Part shown: piece by piece, positions 5,301-6,811 of the stretch
Numbering within the stretch: the stretch's first letter is position 1
How the letters are laid out: every line of letters begins with the position of its first letter
Assembly (NCBI GenBank): GCA_003695725.1
Contig: RFHX01000195.1
Span: 1 to 6,811 of the forward strand
Source: J061 sp003695725 [NCBI: Candidatus Schekmanbacteria bacterium]
GTDB taxonomy: Bacteria > Schekmanbacteria > GWA2-38-11
Direction of reading: 5' to 3'
Length of the DNA stretch: 6,811 bases
Translations under genes and position numbers: made by a program
Notes under the pieces: model-generated
Told to the model about the DNA's origin: nothing
Seen by the model: the letters and a program-made list of their open reading frames with translations, nothing else
Database searches by the model: none

Positions 5301-6479
5301 ATGAAAAATGTGGTAATAGCAAGCGCATGCAGAACTGCTGTAGGCAGTTATGGGGGAACTTTGAAGGATGTTCCTGCGGCAGAAATTGGGACAATTGCAG
5401 CAAAAGAAGCCATAAAGAGAGCTGGAATTGAACCATCTGATATAGACGAACTAATCTTTGGCTGTGTACTTCAGGCAAATCTTGGGCAAAGTGTTGCAAG
5501 GCAGATTTCTGTCAAAGCAGGAATACCTGTAGAAGTGCCTGCTTTTACTCTAAATAAAATGTGCGGTTCGGGACTTCGCTCAATAATGCTGGCGGCACAG
5601 GAAATCCGTGCAGGTGACGCAGATGTCATAGTTGCTGGAGGAACAGAAAATATGAGCCAGGCGCCTTATGCATTGCCTGCGCAAAGATGGGGCGCACGGA
5701 TGGGAGATGTCCAAGCCATAGATTTAATGATAAAAGACGGACTAACATGCGCCTTTTCCAATATTCATATGGGACTTCTCACAGAAAAAATTGCTGAAAA
5801 ATACAATATAACAAGAGAAGAACAGGATGAATTTGCAGTCAACAGCCAAAACAAGGCAGAAGAGGCAATCAAAAACGGTAAATTTGATGATGAGATAGTT
5901 CCTGTAGAGGTTCCCAAAAGAAAAGGTGATCCGGTTATATTCAAACAGGATGAGTTTCCAAGATTCGGATGCACAAAAGAGATGTTGTCTAAATTAAGGC
6001 CTGCATTCAAAAAAGACGGAACTATTACAGCGGGAAATGCATCCGGAATAAATGATGGCGCGGCGGCTGTTGTTGTTATGTCAGAAGAGAAGGCAAATGA
6101 GCTTGGTATTACGCCTTTAGCAAAGGTAAGGTCCTATGCTATTGCAGGAGTTGAACCTGATATGATGGGAATGGGTCCTCTTTATTCAAGCCAAAAAGCG
6201 CTCGATAAAGCAGGATTAAAGATTTCAGATATGGATTTGATCGAGCTGAATGAGGCATTTGCAGCACAGTCAATCGCCGTGCTTCGCGAATTGAAAGCTG
6301 ATACATCAAAGGTCAATGTCAATGGAGGCGCCATTGCAATAGGGCATCCAATCGGAGCTAGTGGTGCACGAATCTTTGTTACGCTTCTGCACGAGATGAA
6401 AAAACGCGGTTCCTCCCTCGGCCTTGCAGGGCTGTGTATTGGGGGAGGGATGGGGGTTAGCCTCATTGTCGAAATGTAA
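5301..6479 (+). CDS. atoB: Acetyl-CoA C-acetyltransferase (thiolase II)
   Basis: A complete 392-residue thiolase, the normal length for the biosynthetic/degradative acetoacetyl-CoA class. It condenses two acetyl-CoA to acetoacetyl-CoA, or runs in reverse, in the cytoplasm. All catalytic elements are present: nucleophile Cys88 in [17 protein letters not shown] at 317-323, His349 in [10 protein letters not shown], and the acid/base Cys379 in CIGGGMG. The N-terminal [15 protein letters not shown] and the AGGTENMS stretch are also typical. The ATG start has AAGGAG (5285-5290) 10 bases upstream. It is transcribed divergently from hgcA and followed by a gene-free stretch, so it looks monocistronic. 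A likely pathway is fatty-acid, butyrate or polyhydroxyalkanoate metabolism, which the window cannot decide. The symbol is by function; phaA or thlA would be equally valid. Confidence 0.96.
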   Translation: MKNVVIASACRTAVGSYGGTLKDVPAAEIGTIAAKEAIKRAGIEPSDIDELIFGCVLQANLGQSVARQISVKAGIPVEVPAFTLNKMCGSGLRSIMLAAQEIRAGDADVIVAGGTENMSQAPYALPAQRWGARMGDVQAIDLMIKDGLTCAFSNIHMGLLTEKIAEKYNITREEQDEFAVNSQNKAEEAIKNGKFDDEIVPVEVPKRKGDPVIFKQDEFPRFGCTKEMLSKLRPAFKKDGTITAGNASGINDGAAAVVVMSEEKANELGITPLAKVRSYAIAGVEPDMMGMGPLYSSQKALDKAGLKISDMDLIELNEAFAAQSIAVLRELKADTSKVNVNGGAIAIGHPIGASGARIFVTLLHEMKKRGSSLGLAGLCIGGGMGVSLIVEM

Positions 6480-6621
6480 TTCGTATATCTTGTCCACAGG
6501 GCTGAATTGAAGTTTTTAATCCCTTTAAAAAAAAGTTCCCTTGAATTTTCAAAACTCGTCAAAGCTTTGCCTTACCTCGAATAAGAAAATTCATGCTTTG
6601 CATCGTTTATCGCGTATTTAT

Positions 6622-6646
6622 GTAGAGCACAGGCCTCTACGCCTGT
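6622..6646. repeat. Interleaved inverted repeats forming two exclusive hairpins
   Basis: GTAGAG (6622-6627) pairs with CTCTAC (6635-6640), and ACAGGC (6629-6634) pairs with GCCTGT (6641-6646). The second left arm lies in the loop of the first stem, so the two 6-bp hairpins exclude each other, or the arms could pair together as a pseudoknot. This compact, GC-rich design is typical of dispersed extragenic palindromic elements; copies elsewhere in the genome cannot be seen from here. Confidence 0.5.
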
Positions 6647-6789
6647 CAGCAACGGTCTCTATTAATTATTTTTTCTCGCCGTATCACCGTGTCACTCTTC
6701 TCCGAGTCCTTTCTTTTTTGCGCCACCATGACTCTCATATTACAGAAGCTGTTTTATTTCTGTATAGATTAAAATTGGTAAAAATGCTT

Positions 6790-6805
6790 AAAAAAAAAAA
6801 AAAAA
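6790..6805. repeat. 16-base poly-A homopolymer at the window end
   Basis: Sixteen consecutive A lie 6 bases from the right end. With the poly-T at the left end, this suggests that both ends mark low-complexity assembly breaks. Confidence 0.9.
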
Positions 6806-6811
6806 TTATCT

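Larger units (their letters stand above)
6480..6811. other. Gene-free 332-base tail with repeat-like fragments
   Basis: No coding frame, tRNA or clear terminator is visible on either strand. The stretch is AT-rich, with more GC-rich islands: the interleaved inverted repeat at 6622-6646, a pair of near-identical octamers CGTATCAC/CGTGTCAC at 6680-6695, a palindrome CAAAGCTTTG (6560-6569) and ATGC-TTT-GCAT (6593-6603). These look like remnants of dispersed intergenic repeats rather than gene parts. Confidence 0.6.

Noticed and set aside
6441-6456. G-rich run (5, 3 and 5 G) that could suggest a G-quadruplex
   Set aside because: It has only three long G runs and is explained by the conserved Gly-rich CIGGGMG segment of thiolase.
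5301-6479. Thiolase as part of the mercury/corrinoid system
   Set aside because: It is on the opposite strand with its own promoter and Shine-Dalgarno and has a standard carbon-metabolism sequence; adjacency alone is not evidence.
6490-6498. TTGTCCACA, one mismatch from a DnaA box
   Set aside because: It is a single copy, with no cluster of boxes, AT-rich unwinding element or replication gene nearby, so not an origin.
6182-6562. Minus-strand open frame opposite the thiolase end
   Set aside because: It is a shadow of a fully conserved thiolase coding region, with no family match or ribosome-binding site.

Overview
The window is AT-rich with anaerobe-type gene content. It carries a corrinoid/ferredoxin mercury-methylation gene pair (hgcA-hgcB), a DUF1847 cysteine-rich protein, a biosynthetic thiolase and two Sec-exported proteins. 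This points to an uncultivated anaerobic bacterium from sediment or groundwater; the sequence does not fix the phylum. Both window ends lie at long homopolymers (20 T at the left, 16 A at the right), as expected for a short metagenomic contig broken at low-complexity sequence.

Left part, plus strand (1-2479). The first gene is cut by the window edge and encodes an exported protein. Its mature part looks like two tandem copies of a phage/contractile-system tail-tube (gp19-like) fold. The poly-T tract encodes the core of its signal peptide. Forty bases later comes an exported six- to seven-bladed LVIVD beta-propeller with a very basic C-terminal CARDB domain. Its signal-peptide frame has no normal start codon; an ATC sits at ideal distance from a good Shine-Dalgarno.

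Centre, minus strand (5172 down to 2496). Four tightly packed genes run in the order hgcA - hgcB - bilin-reductase-like - DUF1847. hgcA and hgcB overlap by 4 bases (ATGA), and the other gaps are about 22-25 bases, each holding a Shine-Dalgarno. HgcA keeps the cobalt-ligating cysteine, but its cap-helix motif reads NVWCSSAEGK instead of the usual N(V/I)WCA(A/G)GK. The third gene is a clear member of the ferredoxin-dependent bilin reductase superfamily, with altered active-site residues and no heme oxygenase or phytochrome in view. This combination is the most interesting item: a divergent mercury-methylation-like operon with a ferredoxin-dependent tetrapyrrole-reductase-fold protein and a cysteine-rich accessory protein. 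HgcA methylates Hg(II) from a methyl-corrinoid and HgcB re-reduces the corrinoid. A role for the other two in corrinoid reduction or activation, or in metal handling, is inference.

Right part, plus strand (5301-6479). Divergent from hgcA lies a complete acetyl-CoA C-acetyltransferase with its own plausible sigma-70 promoter. It has no evident functional link to the operon. The last 332 bases hold no gene. They carry an unusual pair of interleaved, mutually exclusive inverted repeats and other repeat-like fragments.
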